Positions 1-9,662 of a stretch of DNA of 64,000 nucleotides are shown here, piece after piece; the stretch's first letter is position 1, and every line of letters starts with the position of its first letter. The position numbers and the translations under genes are program-made. This DNA comes from Flavisolibacter ginsenosidimutans (lineage in GTDB: Bacteria > Bacteroidota > Bacteroidia > Chitinophagales > Chitinophagaceae). The notes beneath the pieces were generated by a model. That model was not told the origin of the DNA. It did no database searches and saw nothing but the letters and a program-made list of their open reading frames with translations. The stretch is from positions 1,054,001 through 1,118,000 of the forward strand of contig NZ_CP042433.1 in the NCBI RefSeq assembly GCF_007970805.1. Direction: 5' to 3'.

Positions 1-450
1 GTAACGTTGGCGGTGTTCTCTTTCTTAAAGAACGTGGTGCCCTTCCCGCTCGAACTTGACCAGCACTTCATTGCAGCCGTGTTAACTGTAATTGGTTTTT
101 CGATGAACGATACTGTTATCGTATTTGACCGGATTCGCGAGTACAGCCGGCAGATGGTAGGTGCGTCGAAAGAAACGGTGATCAATAAAGCCATCAACGA
201 CACGTTGAGCCGTACCATTATGACCTCGTTGACGGTTTTCCTGACCATCTTGATTCTGTTCTTAGTGGGCGGCGAAGTCACCAAAGGTTTTGCCTTTGCC
301 ATGTTGATTGGTGTAATTACGGGTACGTATTCGTCTATCTTCGTGGCTGCGCCGATTTTGGTTGACTTGGGTGGCAAACGGGCCTTGGGCAGCGACGAAC
401 CAAAAGCACCCGAAAAGACGGTAACAAAAGCAAAAACACAAAAGGTTTAA
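1..450 (+). CDS. secDF: Protein translocase SecDF, C-terminal fragment (SecF part)
   Basis: This is the last 149 residues of a gene that begins before the window. SecDF is the inner-membrane RND-type accessory of the Sec translocon; it uses the proton gradient to help pull exported proteins across the membrane. The visible part is the end of the SecF half, with the conserved segment GFSMNDTVIVFDRIRE and then two or three hydrophobic segments before a Lys/Ala/Pro-rich cytoplasmic tail (EPKAPEKTVTKAKTQKV). The reading frame is open from base 1, so the true start lies upstream. In Bacteroidota SecD and SecF are usually fused; that the missing part includes SecD is inferred from family knowledge. 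A strong terminator follows 25 bases after the stop. Confidence 0.93.
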   Translation, partial: VTLAVFSFLKNVVPFPLELDQHFIAAVLTVIGFSMNDTVIVFDRIREYSRQMVGASKETVINKAINDTLSRTIMTSLTVFLTILILFLVGGEVTKGFAFAMLIGVITGTYSSIFVAAPILVDLGGKRALGSDEPKAPEKTVTKAKTQKV

Positions 451-474
451 TTGTTTTCACGATTGCTTGCTAAC

Positions 475-504
475 AAAAGTCCCGCGATTTCTGCGGGACT
501 TTTT
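475..504 (+). terminator. Rho-independent terminator after secDF
   Basis: AAAAGTCCCGC and GCGGGACTTTTT form an 11-bp stem around a 7-base loop, ending in a T run. It ends the secDF transcript. The reverse strand also ends in T-rich sequence, but no reverse gene ends here. Confidence 0.9.
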
Positions 505-729
505 ATTTGTGGTTTGCAATGCACAAGATTCTACTTGCTTAATAATTAGGCTTTTGCTTGGCAGTACCTTTTGCCTGATTTGTGAGCTTTTGTACTGCCG
601 ATTTATGCATAATTGCCGCGCTTAAAGCACCTTGAAGAGAAACGTTGAATAGCGTCAAAGCGTTAAGTCAAAGGTTGACGCTGGGCTGGCTAGCGAGAGA
701 CAAATACGGAAGGAATTAAATGCAGAAGG

Positions 730-1503
730 TTACTCGTGCGCTGCCAATACCGGTACGGCATTTTTGTACACCAGCTTTTGCGTATTGGTGCCTTTGATCA
801 GCGTACTTAAATAACTGTGCTTTCGGGGAAAGGTTAATACAAGATCAACCTCTTTATCACTTATGAATTGATCAAGACTTTCGGCAAAGTTGTTAGTGGT
901 AATAAAATGAAATTCGGGATGATAGTCGTTGAACATTTCCGCCAGTTGGTTGCGTTGATCCTGTAATTCGTCGTTCAACGTAACGTAAATTTTGGGGTTT
1001 ACGTGTACAATGTGCAATTGCGGGCGAAAGATGTCCAGCACTTTCTTCACCTTGTTTAGCGGAATGGTTTTGTCCACGTCTTTAAAGTCCGACGCAAGAG
1101 CCACTGTTTTTACGTCGTTGTAAAAATAGCCGTAAGGAATTACCATTACCGGGCAGGAACCCTGCGCCATCATCTGCAAGGAATAACTGTCTTCAAAAAA
1201 TTTCACCCGGTCGCTTACCGACATAACAACAAGACTTGCATCTTCCTTGTTAATCAGCCGCGTTAAATAATAAACAAGGCCATTGCCTTTTTCGGCAAGG
1301 CAACGGATTTTGACGATGCTGCTTCCCAGCAGGGCGTCTTTGATTTTTTGCAAATTTTCAATCACGTCTTTTTCCTCGCTCTCATTAAGATATAAATGAT
1401 ACAGAACGAGGTCAGCGCCGTAAATGCCGGTGAGCATTTTGGACGCAAAAGAAGCGGCGTTGATGGACTGTGCGGAGAAGTCAACCGGTACAATGACGGT
1501 CAT
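730..1503 (-). CDS. Universal stress protein, tandem UspA domains
   Basis: A 257-residue cytoplasmic protein with two UspA folds, residues about 1-135 and 140-257. It starts MTVIVPVDFSAQSINAA, the usual first strand and helix of the fold (V-P-x-D-x-S). The motif YYLTRLINKEDASLVVMSV is the penultimate strand of the first domain, and LVLTFPRKHSYLSTLIKGT the equivalent of the second. The G-x2-G-x9-G(S/T) ATP-binding loop is not intact, so ATP binding is doubtful. Family proteins help cells survive starvation and stress by unclear mechanisms. It stands alone, divergent from smc, with 186 bases between them. No clear promoter box is visible. Confidence 0.85.
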   Translation of the reverse strand: MTVIVPVDFSAQSINAASFASKMLTGIYGADLVLYHLYLNESEEKDVIENLQKIKDALLGSSIVKIRCLAEKGNGLVYYLTRLINKEDASLVVMSVSDRVKFFEDSYSLQMMAQGSCPVMVIPYGYFYNDVKTVALASDFKDVDKTIPLNKVKKVLDIFRPQLHIVHVNPKIYVTLNDELQDQRNQLAEMFNDYHPEFHFITTNNFAESLDQFISDKEVDLVLTFPRKHSYLSTLIKGTNTQKLVYKNAVPVLAAHE

Positions 1504-1658
1504 GATTTTAGGTTTTGTTTCAACTGCAAAACTTTGTTATTTAAAAGAAGCGTTTTATGAAAAGCCTCAAGCCCTGTGCTGATTTGCATCAGTCTTGAAC
1601 GTTTAACCGGCCGGAACCGGCTTCGGCTAAAACCGCGGCAACTCTATCCCGCAACCGT

Positions 1659-1666
1659 TATATTTG
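1659..1666 (+). promoter_or_regulatory. -7 promoter box TATATTTG for smc
   Basis: An exact match to the Bacteroidota primary sigma factor -7 consensus TAnnTTTG, 23 bases before the TTG at 1690. Transcription would start near 1671, inside the longer open frame that begins at 1576, which argues against any start upstream of 1690. Confidence 0.75.
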
Positions 1667-1689
1667 CTCCCTTCAAAAACAAAAACACC

Positions 1690-4600
1690 TTGCGATTAAA
1701 ATCTTTGGAGATAAAAGGCTTTAAAAGTTTTGCCGACAAAACACAGGTGAATTTCGACGAGAACATCACCGGCATTGTGGGCCCGAACGGTTGCGGCAAA
1801 AGCAACATCGTGGACAGCATTCGCTGGGTGATTGGCGAACAGAAAATTTCGCACTTGCGTTCCGAAAATTTAGAAAGTCTGGTGTTCAACGGCTCCAAAA
1901 CCCGCAGTGCCAGCGGTTTGGCCGAAGTGAGTCTGACCTTTGAAAACACGCGGAACCTTTTGCCCACGGAATTCAACACCGTGACCATTACCCGCAAGTT
2001 TTATAAAAACGGTGAAAGCGAATACCGCCTCAACGACGTGCAATGCCGCCTGAAGGACATACAGAATTTGTTTATGGATACCGGCGTTTCCACCGACAGT
2101 TACGCCATCATTGAATTGGGCATGGTGGACGATCTGATTAAAGACAAGGACAACAGCCGCCGCCGCATGTTGGAACAAGCCGCGGGCATCTCCATTTACA
2201 AAACAAGAAAGAAAGAGGCAAAGCAAAAACTTGATGCCACCGAACAAGATTTAGCCCGCATCGAAGACTTGCTTTTTGAAATCAACAACCAATTAAAATC
2301 CTTAGAGAACCAGGCGAAAAAAGCGCAGAAATATTACGAGATAAAAAAAGAATACCGCGAAGTCAGCATTGAATTGGCAAAGGCGGCACTCGAAGGCTTT
2401 AATCTCACGTACAAAGAACTGAACGAAAAGCACGAAGAAGAAACCGACAAGCGCATTGCTCTGGAAGCAGAGATTGCTACCGAAGAAGCATCCCTTGAAG
2501 GCGAACGGGTTGGTTTCATTGAAAAGGAACAGGAACTTCACACCTTGCAACAATCGTTTAACGACCTCGTGCAAAACCTTCGTACGAAAGAAAACGAAAA
2601 AAATCTTGCTACCCAACGTTTACAATACCTGCGCGAACGCGAAGAAAATCTCTCAGCCTTTCTGAACAAGGCCGAAGGCCAAATCACCGGTCTTGAGGAA
2701 AGCATTTCGTTCACACAGAAGCAAATCACTGACGAAAGTGAAGTGTTGCAAAACCTCGCGAAGCAACTGGAGGAATTCCGGTCCCAGGTGGACGCGAAAC
2801 GAAGCGTGGTGGACGAAAGACGCACAGTGCTGAACAACCTCCGCACCTCGCATCAGCAAGTGCAGCGCAGCCAGTTTGACGCGGAAAAAAAAGTGGCGGT
2901 GGCCGATACGTCCATTCAAAACCTGCAACGCACCATCTGGCATTTGGAAGAAGACAAGGCGAACAGAGAAGACCAGATTGCAAGCCTGCAAACGGCCAAA
3001 GAAGAAAAGGCAGAAAGCCTCGCATCCAAACAAACCGATTTGGAGCAATTGCAACAGCACCACAACAATACCAAAGAGCAGATTTTGCAAACGCAGTCAG
3101 TATTGGAAAGATTGCGTTCCGAACTGGCAGTCGAAACAAGGAAACTTGACGCGAAAAAGAACGAACACGATCTTTTAAAAAGCCTCATTGATTCAATGGA
3201 AGGCTATCCGGAAAGCGTGAAGTTTTTGCACAACAATAAAAACTGGAACCACACGGCGCCCATTCTCTCCGACATCATTTACGTGAAGGAAGAATACCGT
3301 GCGGCGCTTGAAAACGTGCTGGAACCTTACCTGAATTATTACGTAGTGAACAACCTGCTGGAAGGTTTGCAGGCGGTTCATTTGTTGGACGAAGCAAAAA
3401 AAGGCAAGGCTAACTTTTTCCTGTTGGACAAAGTGCAGAACCAGGATTCGCGGGAAGAAACGGATTTATCAGGAAACGGTCACACGCCTGAAGGGACAAT
3501 TCCTGCAATGAATGTGATTGAAGTAGAAGACGCCTATCGTCCGTTGGCCGAAAAACTCTTGGGCAATGTTTTCATTGCTGATGACGAAGCGGCTTTGGAA
3601 AGCAGCAACGGCGCGGTGGTTTTGGAACGCCACGGCAAATACGTAAAAGGACAATACACGTTGAAAGGCGGAAGCGTCGGACTGTTTGAAGGAAAGAAAA
3701 TTGGCCGCGCAAAGAATCTTGAAAAACTTCGCGGCGACATTGCGGCGCAGCAAATAATTGTGGACGATTTGTCTGCGCAAATTCAGGCACGCCACAACGA
3801 AGTGATTGCTTTTAATGCCGATTTGAAAGAAGCGGCCATCAAGCAAACCGAAAGAGAAATTCAACAGGCCAATAATGAATTGTACGGCTTGCAAAACAAG
3901 CTCGAAAACCTGCAACATTCGCAGGCCACCGCGCAAAACCGCATCGAAGAATTAGGTGAGCAATTGGAAAACACAACGCTTTCCATTCAGAACGTTCGAA
4001 CCGAATTGACGGACTTGAACGAATCACTAGCACAGTTTGCAGCGGATTTGCAAGGTGCTGAAGAAGGCTACCGCGCTGTAGAACTTGAGTACAACGAAGT
4101 CAATGCGCAGTACAACAATTTGAACCTGCAGCTTACCCGCGAACAAAGCAAGATCAATTCACTGAAACAGGAACTTCAGTTCAAGAGCAATCAATTGAAC
4201 GATCTGCGTGTGCAAGTGGAAACAAACACCGCGCAGTTAAAGCAAACGGCCGAAAACATTTTGCAATCGGAAGAAGATTTGTCAGCCGTTGAAGAAGGAT
4301 TGCACGAACTGATGCGCCGCCGTCAAAACGAAGAACAAACGTTGAACGAAGCCGATCAAGCTTATTATAACCTTCGCAACCAACTCAGTGCAAAAGAAAG
4401 CGAGTTGCGGCACAAGGTGAAAGAAAAGGAAAACATCGAGCATTTGCTTGCCGCCATCAAAGACAAGCTGAATGATTTAAAACTTCAATTGGCGGGCACG
4501 AAAGAACGCCTGAACGTAGAATTTAAAATTGCCATCGAAGACATTCTCGACGAAGCACGAACCTCGGAAACAGCGCTAGAAGATTTGCAGGAGAAGGCCG

Positions 4601-5232
4601 ACAAAATGAAGAAGCGTTTGGAGAATTTTGGCGAAGTGAATCCCACGGCCATCGAAGCCTTTGAAGAAATGCGCAAGCGTTACGAATTCATCGTGGAGCA
4701 AAAGAACGATCTCGTGGACGCGAAGCAAAGCCTGATGCAAACCATTGCCGAAGTGGAAAGCACGGCCAACCAAAAATTTCTCGATACGTTTAACCAGGTG
4801 CGGGAAAACTTCATCCGTGTTTTTAAAACCTTGTTCACCGACGACGATCAGTGCGACCTTGTTTTGGAAAATCCAGACAATTTACCCGAAACCGGCATTG
4901 ACATCATGGCAAAGCCAAAAGGAAAGCGGCCAAGTTCTATCACGCAGTTGAGTGGTGGCGAAAGAACCTTAACAGCCACTGCCCTGCTCTTTGCCATTTA
5001 TCTCATCAAGCCTGCGCCGTTTTGTATTTTGGATGAAGTGGATGCGCCGCTCGACGACGCCAACGTAAGCAAGTTCACCAACATGATCCGCGAGTTTTCG
5101 AACAACTCGCAGTTCATCATCGTTACGCACAACAAAACCACCATGAGCGCTGTGGACGTGATTTACGGTGTTACCATGCAGGAACCCGGCGTAAGCCGCT
5201 TGGTGCCGGTGGATTTCCGGAGCTTGAATTAA
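1690..5232 (+). CDS. smc: Chromosome segregation protein SMC (TTG start)
   Basis: The 1180-residue SMC ATPase, which as a dimer with ScpA/ScpB loads on DNA and extrudes loops for chromosome organisation. Residues 1-150 form the N-terminal ATPase half, with Walker A GPNGCGKS at about 31-38. Long coiled coils (about 170-500 and 670-1000) flank a hinge near 510-650. The C-terminal half holds the signature LSGGERTLTA near 1087 and Walker B ILDEVDAPLDDAN near 1111. The frame is open from 1576, but the family starts MRLKSLEIKGFKSFADKT; here that is TTG CGA TTA AAA at 1690, just downstream of a -7 box. Thirty-eight upstream codons (Arg/Leu-rich) look untranslated. Length and motifs are normal, so the protein should be functional. 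Confidence 0.96.
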   Translation: MRLKSLEIKGFKSFADKTQVNFDENITGIVGPNGCGKSNIVDSIRWVIGEQKISHLRSENLESLVFNGSKTRSASGLAEVSLTFENTRNLLPTEFNTVTITRKFYKNGESEYRLNDVQCRLKDIQNLFMDTGVSTDSYAIIELGMVDDLIKDKDNSRRRMLEQAAGISIYKTRKKEAKQKLDATEQDLARIEDLLFEINNQLKSLENQAKKAQKYYEIKKEYREVSIELAKAALEGFNLTYKELNEKHEEETDKRIALEAEIATEEASLEGERVGFIEKEQELHTLQQSFNDLVQNLRTKENEKNLATQRLQYLREREENLSAFLNKAEGQITGLEESISFTQKQITDESEVLQNLAKQLEEFRSQVDAKRSVVDERRTVLNNLRTSHQQVQRSQFDAEKKVAVADTSIQNLQRTIWHLEEDKANREDQIASLQTAKEEKAESLASKQTDLEQLQQHHNNTKEQILQTQSVLERLRSELAVETRKLDAKKNEHDLLKSLIDSMEGYPESVKFLHNNKNWNHTAPILSDIIYVKEEYRAALENVLEPYLNYYVVNNLLEGLQAVHLLDEAKKGKANFFLLDKVQNQDSREETDLSGNGHTPEGTIPAMNVIEVEDAYRPLAEKLLGNVFIADDEAALESSNGAVVLERHGKYVKGQYTLKGGSVGLFEGKKIGRAKNLEKLRGDIAAQQIIVDDLSAQIQARHNEVIAFNADLKEAAIKQTEREIQQANNELYGLQNKLENLQHSQATAQNRIEELGEQLENTTLSIQNVRTELTDLNESLAQFAADLQGAEEGYRAVELEYNEVNAQYNNLNLQLTREQSKINSLKQELQFKSNQLNDLRVQVETNTAQLKQTAENILQSEEDLSAVEEGLHELMRRRQNEEQTLNEADQAYYNLRNQLSAKESELRHKVKEKENIEHLLAAIKDKLNDLKLQLAGTKERLNVEFKIAIEDILDEARTSETALEDLQEKADKMKKRLENFGEVNPTAIEAFEEMRKRYEFIVEQKNDLVDAKQSLMQTIAEVESTANQKFLDTFNQVRENFIRVFKTLFTDDDQCDLVLENPDNLPETGIDIMAKPKGKRPSSITQLSGGERTLTATALLFAIYLIKPAPFCILDEVDAPLDDANVSKFTNMIREFSNNSQFIIVTHNKTTMSAVDVIYGVTMQEPGVSRLVPVDFRSLN

Positions 5233-5343
5233 AACCCTGTCCCTAAAGGGAACTTAGGTCGCATAAACTTTTTGATTAAAGAAAGCCGTTAAGGTTGTCC
5301 TTTTCTTTTGTGTATTCATCCGCATTGCTACTATTGAACTTTT

Positions 5344-5395
5344 GTTGCGTCGCACGCTTGTAGGTTCCGTTAGTCTATTCGGCAACGGACACAAG
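5344..5395. repeat. Dispersed repeat, copy A (GTTGCGTCGCAC family)
   Basis: Begins GTTGCGTCGCACGCTTGTAG. The core is shared with copies at 25226-25266 (same strand) and 17665-17705 (reverse strand). All three lie in spacers. It sits in the gap between the convergent smc and lipoprotein genes. Full element borders cannot be set by eye. Confidence 0.6.
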
Positions 5396-5401
5396 CTCTA
5401 A

Positions 5402-5818
5402 TTAGAACTGCCGCACGAATTTTTCGATCGCTCCATCCGCAGCAATACTGCCTGTGTACAAGACGAGTGTATCGCTCTTGATGTCTAAACCAGTTCGGAA
5501 TGTTGTGTTGTTGTCGAAAATTATAAAGCAAGGTGCTTCATAACCTTGAACTTCAGATTTGATTAAGGAGTACGTTCCGCTTTTTACCAACCTGTTGCTG
5601 TCGTAACGTTCATACGTCGAAGTCGAAAATTTCCAAACATTTCCATTGCCCGGAGCATAATCGGGTTTGAAACCGGGCGGAGGAAAACTGCTGTAAACCT
5701 TCCTCAATTCCCAATTGCCGCGAAGTCGAAAATCTAAGACAGACACAACGTTCTTCCGGCACGCCTGCAAAAAAAAGATGACGGGAAACACAGCGGACAA
5801 CAATACTATTTTTTTCAT
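5402..5818 (-). CDS. Small lipoprotein, function unknown
   Basis: A 138-residue protein with a lipoprotein signal: MKKIVLLSAVFPVIFFLQAC, with Cys20 as the lipid site. The start at 5818 is chosen because it begins exactly at the signal peptide; the frame is open 33 codons further upstream but would overlap the next gene. The mature part (RGNWELRKVYSSFPPPGF, then VWKFSTSTYERYDSNRLV and GTYSLIKSE) resembles the small lipocalin-like or META-like lipoproteins common in Bacteroidota, where a W-x-L start and F-x-x-x-x-Y strands recur. That assignment is tentative. It lies downstream of the GNAT gene on the same strand, 62 bases away, and may be cotranscribed with it. Confidence 0.7.
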   Translation of the reverse strand: MKKIVLLSAVFPVIFFLQACRKNVVSVLDFRLRGNWELRKVYSSFPPPGFKPDYAPGNGNVWKFSTSTYERYDSNRLVKSGTYSLIKSEVQGYEAPCFIIFDNNTTFRTGLDIKSDTLVLYTGSIAADGAIEKFVRQF

Positions 5819-5880
5819 GGAACGAAGTTTCTTGCCCTGACAATTAAAACACAGCAAGCGTTGCAAGTTCAACGAATTTT

Positions 5881-6801
5881 TTAATAAGCATCTTGCTTCA
5901 CCAGCCTTACCCACCACGGCAAACGGTTCAATTTTATGGCTGCGTATTTTTCTTCCTTCGCACCAAACGAGCTGTAAAAAAACTGCAGGTTGCGGACGTC
6001 GCTGCCCTCAAAATCGAGCAACAAATCTTGTCCCGCATGGTCTTTAATGAAAGCATCTATCAAGGCATGAGAAGCGCCGAGTGTGCGGCCGTTCGGATGA
6101 TTGCCTACAAGGATATAATAAGCCCTGTTGTTTGAGAAAAGAAAAACGGCTGAAGCAAGGAGTTCGTCCTTTTGCGAAACCACGCCGTACGTTTTCGCCA
6201 TGCCTTTTTCATCCAAGAGTGCAAACAAATTTTTGAAGTTTTCAAGACCCTTCTCCGTAGCCTTTTGCGCCTGGAGTTTCGCCAGCGCAATAATTTCGTC
6301 AATCAAAACATCCGTCTTAACACAACAACCATAACGCAAACTTTTTTTGACATTACGGCGAACGTTCTCGCGGTATGCTTTGTACAAATCCTCATACGTT
6401 TTATTTAGCGAGAGGACGTAATTGCTCCGTTCGTAAAGCGGGTAGCCTTTTACCGCAAAAAGGTTTTGCTGGTTGAAAGAAATATCCCAGAACTCAAATT
6501 TTTTCGGAACGGCATTTAAAAAATCTTCAAAAATATCTACGCTCAATTCCTTACTGAACACGCCCAACTGCGCCGTTAAAAAAGGATAATACAAATAGGT
6601 AATGCCCCATTTTTTTCGCCAGGGCAAAGGCATGACCGCTTCGTAATCACCAAGCACCAGCGCATCCCAGTTATCCGTCATCGCATCAAGGTAGAAACTG
6701 TACGCATAAATCAATCCGTTGACTGAAGACGCAATACAGGCGTTCCATTTTTCATCGTTCACGTCGCGGCGCTGCAGGTATGTAATCTTTAACGCCTGCA
6801 T
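5881..6801 (-). CDS. GNAT/FemAB-like acetyltransferase family protein
   Basis: A 306-residue soluble protein. The C-terminal half (about 150-290) looks like the FemAB/BioF2-like acyltransferase fold: RENVRRNVKKSLRYGC, then a long helix, KTYGVVSQKDELLASAVFLFSNNRAYYILVG, then GASHALIDAFI and DLLLDFEGSDVRNLQFFYSSFGA. The last segment (FEGS, then GA following FYSSF) is typical of the family's end. Relatives transfer amino acids or acyl groups, for example in peptidoglycan or polysaccharide building; the substrate here is unknown. The ATG at 6801 overlaps the stop of the M1 peptidase gene as TGATG, so the two are probably translationally coupled. A TTG one codon earlier is the alternative start. 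Confidence 0.75.
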   Translation of the reverse strand: MQALKITYLQRRDVNDEKWNACIASSVNGLIYAYSFYLDAMTDNWDALVLGDYEAVMPLPWRKKWGITYLYYPFLTAQLGVFSKELSVDIFEDFLNAVPKKFEFWDISFNQQNLFAVKGYPLYERSNYVLSLNKTYEDLYKAYRENVRRNVKKSLRYGCCVKTDVLIDEIIALAKLQAQKATEKGLENFKNLFALLDEKGMAKTYGVVSQKDELLASAVFLFSNNRAYYILVGNHPNGRTLGASHALIDAFIKDHAGQDLLLDFEGSDVRNLQFFYSSFGAKEEKYAAIKLNRLPWWVRLVKQDAY

Positions 6802-9650
6802 CAAAATTCCAGTTCGCGGTTAAGTTTTTTCAAATCCTTATTGAAGAAATTAATGCTGAAGGAAATTGTTTTCAAGAAACGGTTGTTGGGAATGGTGGAC
6901 TTGAAATAATCGCGGTAAACGTTGCTGTAAAAAAGCGGAACGTAAATATTTACCGTTTCGTAAAAGAGCGGTATCTGCAAACCGAAGTCAAACAAAAAAC
7001 GGTCGGCATCAGCATTCTTGTTCCAGGCTTCGGCGTAGGTGCCAACATCGGCAAAAACCCGCAACGGAATTTTCACCGGAAGCACCGAAAGCGGGTTAAT
7101 TTTTTGCGGAACCGTGCTCACAAAATTCGCGGTCATCAGCCAATCGTCGGTTTTGCCAACCTTGCTTGCCAGCAAATCCGTGCGCACTTTAAAGGCGCCG
7201 TCACGAATCATGATTTGTTGATTGGACAAACCGTCGAACTTGTTGCGGCCGATAAAATAATCGCTGTAGGTATAATCTTCGTAACCTTTCGGTCCGGTCA
7301 TGTTTAAATAATAACGGTCGTTTGCAAACTGCTTTTGAATTGTTTTCTCGCCTAGATAAAAAAACTTGCCGGCAAAAAAGCGAACGTTCAGTCCTCCGCT
7401 TTTGGCGTAATTGAAAAAATAATTTGCGGTCAGCATTGTGCGAACGAAATCTTTGGCTTGCTCCGCCTGCAACGCTACATCAAACGGATAAAGAGCGCGG
7501 AGGTCCCGGTAAACAAACTGCAATTGGTTCAGATACCGGTTTGTCCAGGGTGTGCTGTAGTTAAATTTCACAACCGTATCGGTTGGCCTTTTAATGCTAT
7601 CAACAGCGATGTGCAGGTTTTGTTCGTTGATCAGAAATGTTTTCCATTGAAGATGTTTTGTCACCGTGCTTCTCGGGTCTTTTTCTTTGAACGTAAAACG
7701 AAGGCCTGGAACCAACTTTACAAAACGCATTTTGTATTTGTTGTTGTCTTCGTCCTTGAATTCATCCATTGAAAACGAAGAGGCATTCAAAAAAATATCC
7801 GTCTTACGAACAAATCCATCGGAACGAACGGCATAATTCAGTTTGCCCAAACCTACAAGGTTGTTGCTGCCTGTCGCATACATCGGTATCGCAAGAAAAT
7901 TTAACGCAACCGTTGGTGAACCATAATTTGTTGCCAAGCCTCCGATCATCAATTTATCAAAAACATTAAAGCCTAAGGACGGCGAAACGATGATTGAGTT
8001 TTTTGTAGGATTGAGCGTATAATTTTTTATGGCGTTTTTCTTCAACGGAAAAATAACCGTTGTTCCTTTTAAATTGTTGTTTGAAAGAACGCCTTTTGTC
8101 TTTAACTGTGCAAACAGGTTTTCCGTCTCAGCGGCACCCAATTTATCCGCTACAATTTTTTTGAAATCTTCGGGTTGCGGATGCTTAAACTTCCACAGCG
8201 AAAAGTATTGATGCATCATCTCGCGGAAAGTATCCCTACCCAATTTTTCTTCCAAACTTTTCATCCACTCCGCCGTTTTGTGATAAGCCACCAGGCCGTA
8301 ATTGTACTCACTGAATTTTTCGGAAGGCGTTTCAATGGGTTGATCAGTTTTGTTGGTGGCCTTTGCTTGAAAAGCCAGTTCCATCAGCTTCGGTTGCTTG
8401 CCGTATTTCTGTTCAATGTATTTGTCTTCGTAAAAAGAATTGATGCCTTCGTCCATCCACGGATGATCTCTTTCGTTCGTGGCAAGCAAACCGTAAAACC
8501 AGTTGTGGCCTAACTCGTGTGCAATCACATCGTCAAGCGCCTGCGCGGAAGAAGATGGAGAAATAACGGTGATGGTGGGATACTCCATACCGCCGCCAAA
8601 ACTTTGCGGGCCTTGCACCACAGAAGCAACGTTGTAAGGGTATTCGCCCACTTCCGCTGAATAAAAACGCAAGGCTTCTTTTGCGTACTGCACACTGTTC
8701 TTCCAAATATTTTTTTGCGAAGGCGTGTAATAAGAAGACACATTTAAAGTTCGGCCGGCAGTTAAGTTCAATGTGTCGCTGTTGACAATAAAATTCTTGT
8801 CCGCAAACAGGGCAAAATCGTGTACAACGTTTGTTTGTTTAAAGTGAAGTGTTTTTGTTTCTTGCCCCGATATTTTTTTTGCAACCGTGATTGCCGGTTT
8901 CGACGTTATTACTCTTCTTTTATTAACCGGTGTTTTGCTTTTTGCTATTTCTGGTATTGAATAATTCGCACGGTTTTTCAGCCATTCTTTTTCTTCAGCG
9001 TCTTGCAATTCGCCGGTGGCCGCCACCACGTAATCTTTTGGCAGCGTGACGCGGACATCATAGCCGCCAAACTCGCTGTAAAATTCTCCCTGGTCTAAGT
9101 AAGGCATCGGGTGCCAGCCGGCCTTGTCGTACACAGCGGGTTTGGGATACCATTGCGTGATTTGAAAGCTCTCACCATCATAACCGCCGCGTGAAAAATT
9201 AAACGGAAGCTTTACGTGAAAAGGCGTGGTAACGTTGATTTGCCCACCGGGAAGCAAGGGCGTGGAAAGAAGCACTTTGATGACATCAATGTATTGCGGA
9301 TGATCTTCGGTTGTTGCGGTTGTTCCGTCTATTTTAAAATCGAGGCGGTTGATGTAGCCTCGTTGTTCTTTATTGGAAAAATAAAACCGGGTATTGCCGT
9401 TTTGTAGCAGTTGATCGCTGAAAGCCGTTCGATCGTTTTTATAAGCATTGGGCCAGAGATGAAACCAGATAAAGTGAAGCGTGTCGGGCGAATGATTGGT
9501 GTAAAGAATGCTTTCAAAACCATCAAGCGTTTTTTCTTTGTCGTTCAGCGAAACGTCAATGGTGTAATCGGCTTGCTGCTGCCAGTACGATTGAGAACGA
9601 GCAATGGTCAACAAGCAATTGGCAAGGAGAAAAATGAAGATTTTTTTCAC
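6801..9650 (-). CDS. M1 family metallopeptidase, exported (GTG start)
   Basis: A 949-residue exported peptidase. The signal peptide VKKIFIFLLANCLLTIARSQ requires the GTG at 9650 as start; 35 upstream codons in frame are dismissed. Residues about 30-300 form the aminopeptidase N-terminal beta domain. The catalytic part has the exopeptidase-motif equivalent GGGMEYP, zinc motif HELGHN near 377-382, and downstream Glu in WMDEGINSF. The last ~350 residues are rich in alternating strands and aromatic residues, like a beta-barrel or outer-membrane domain, as in long Bacteroidota M1 homologues. Probably a periplasmic or surface aminopeptidase supplying peptides as nutrients. It is first in an operon with the GNAT gene. 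Confidence 0.9.
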   Translation of the reverse strand: MKKIFIFLLANCLLTIARSQSYWQQQADYTIDVSLNDKEKTLDGFESILYTNHSPDTLHFIWFHLWPNAYKNDRTAFSDQLLQNGNTRFYFSNKEQRGYINRLDFKIDGTTATTEDHPQYIDVIKVLLSTPLLPGGQINVTTPFHVKLPFNFSRGGYDGESFQITQWYPKPAVYDKAGWHPMPYLDQGEFYSEFGGYDVRVTLPKDYVVAATGELQDAEEKEWLKNRANYSIPEIAKSKTPVNKRRVITSKPAITVAKKISGQETKTLHFKQTNVVHDFALFADKNFIVNSDTLNLTAGRTLNVSSYYTPSQKNIWKNSVQYAKEALRFYSAEVGEYPYNVASVVQGPQSFGGGMEYPTITVISPSSSAQALDDVIAHELGHNWFYGLLATNERDHPWMDEGINSFYEDKYIEQKYGKQPKLMELAFQAKATNKTDQPIETPSEKFSEYNYGLVAYHKTAEWMKSLEEKLGRDTFREMMHQYFSLWKFKHPQPEDFKKIVADKLGAAETENLFAQLKTKGVLSNNNLKGTTVIFPLKKNAIKNYTLNPTKNSIIVSPSLGFNVFDKLMIGGLATNYGSPTVALNFLAIPMYATGSNNLVGLGKLNYAVRSDGFVRKTDIFLNASSFSMDEFKDEDNNKYKMRFVKLVPGLRFTFKEKDPRSTVTKHLQWKTFLINEQNLHIAVDSIKRPTDTVVKFNYSTPWTNRYLNQLQFVYRDLRALYPFDVALQAEQAKDFVRTMLTANYFFNYAKSGGLNVRFFAGKFFYLGEKTIQKQFANDRYYLNMTGPKGYEDYTYSDYFIGRNKFDGLSNQQIMIRDGAFKVRTDLLASKVGKTDDWLMTANFVSTVPQKINPLSVLPVKIPLRVFADVGTYAEAWNKNADADRFLFDFGLQIPLFYETVNIYVPLFYSNVYRDYFKSTIPNNRFLKTISFSINFFNKDLKKLNRELEF

Positions 9651-9654
9651 CGGG

Positions 9655-9662
9655 CAAAAATA
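9655..9662 (-). promoter_or_regulatory. -7 promoter box TATTTTTG for the M1 peptidase operon
   Basis: An exact TAnnTTTG on the reverse strand, with only four bases between its G and the GTG start at 9650. A TTTG lies 21 bases upstream, a fair -33 element. The mRNA would begin at or within a few bases of the start codon. Confidence 0.7.

Noticed and set aside
1576..1689. Longer N-terminus for SMC
   Set aside because: Contains the promoter box and no conserved sequence; family start is at 1690.
1644..4773. Many long reverse-strand frames inside smc
   Set aside because: Shadows of a highly biased coding sequence; no conserved residues or starts.
5240..5251. TCCCTAAAGGGA as a terminator after smc
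   Set aside because: Short stem of five bases and no T run.
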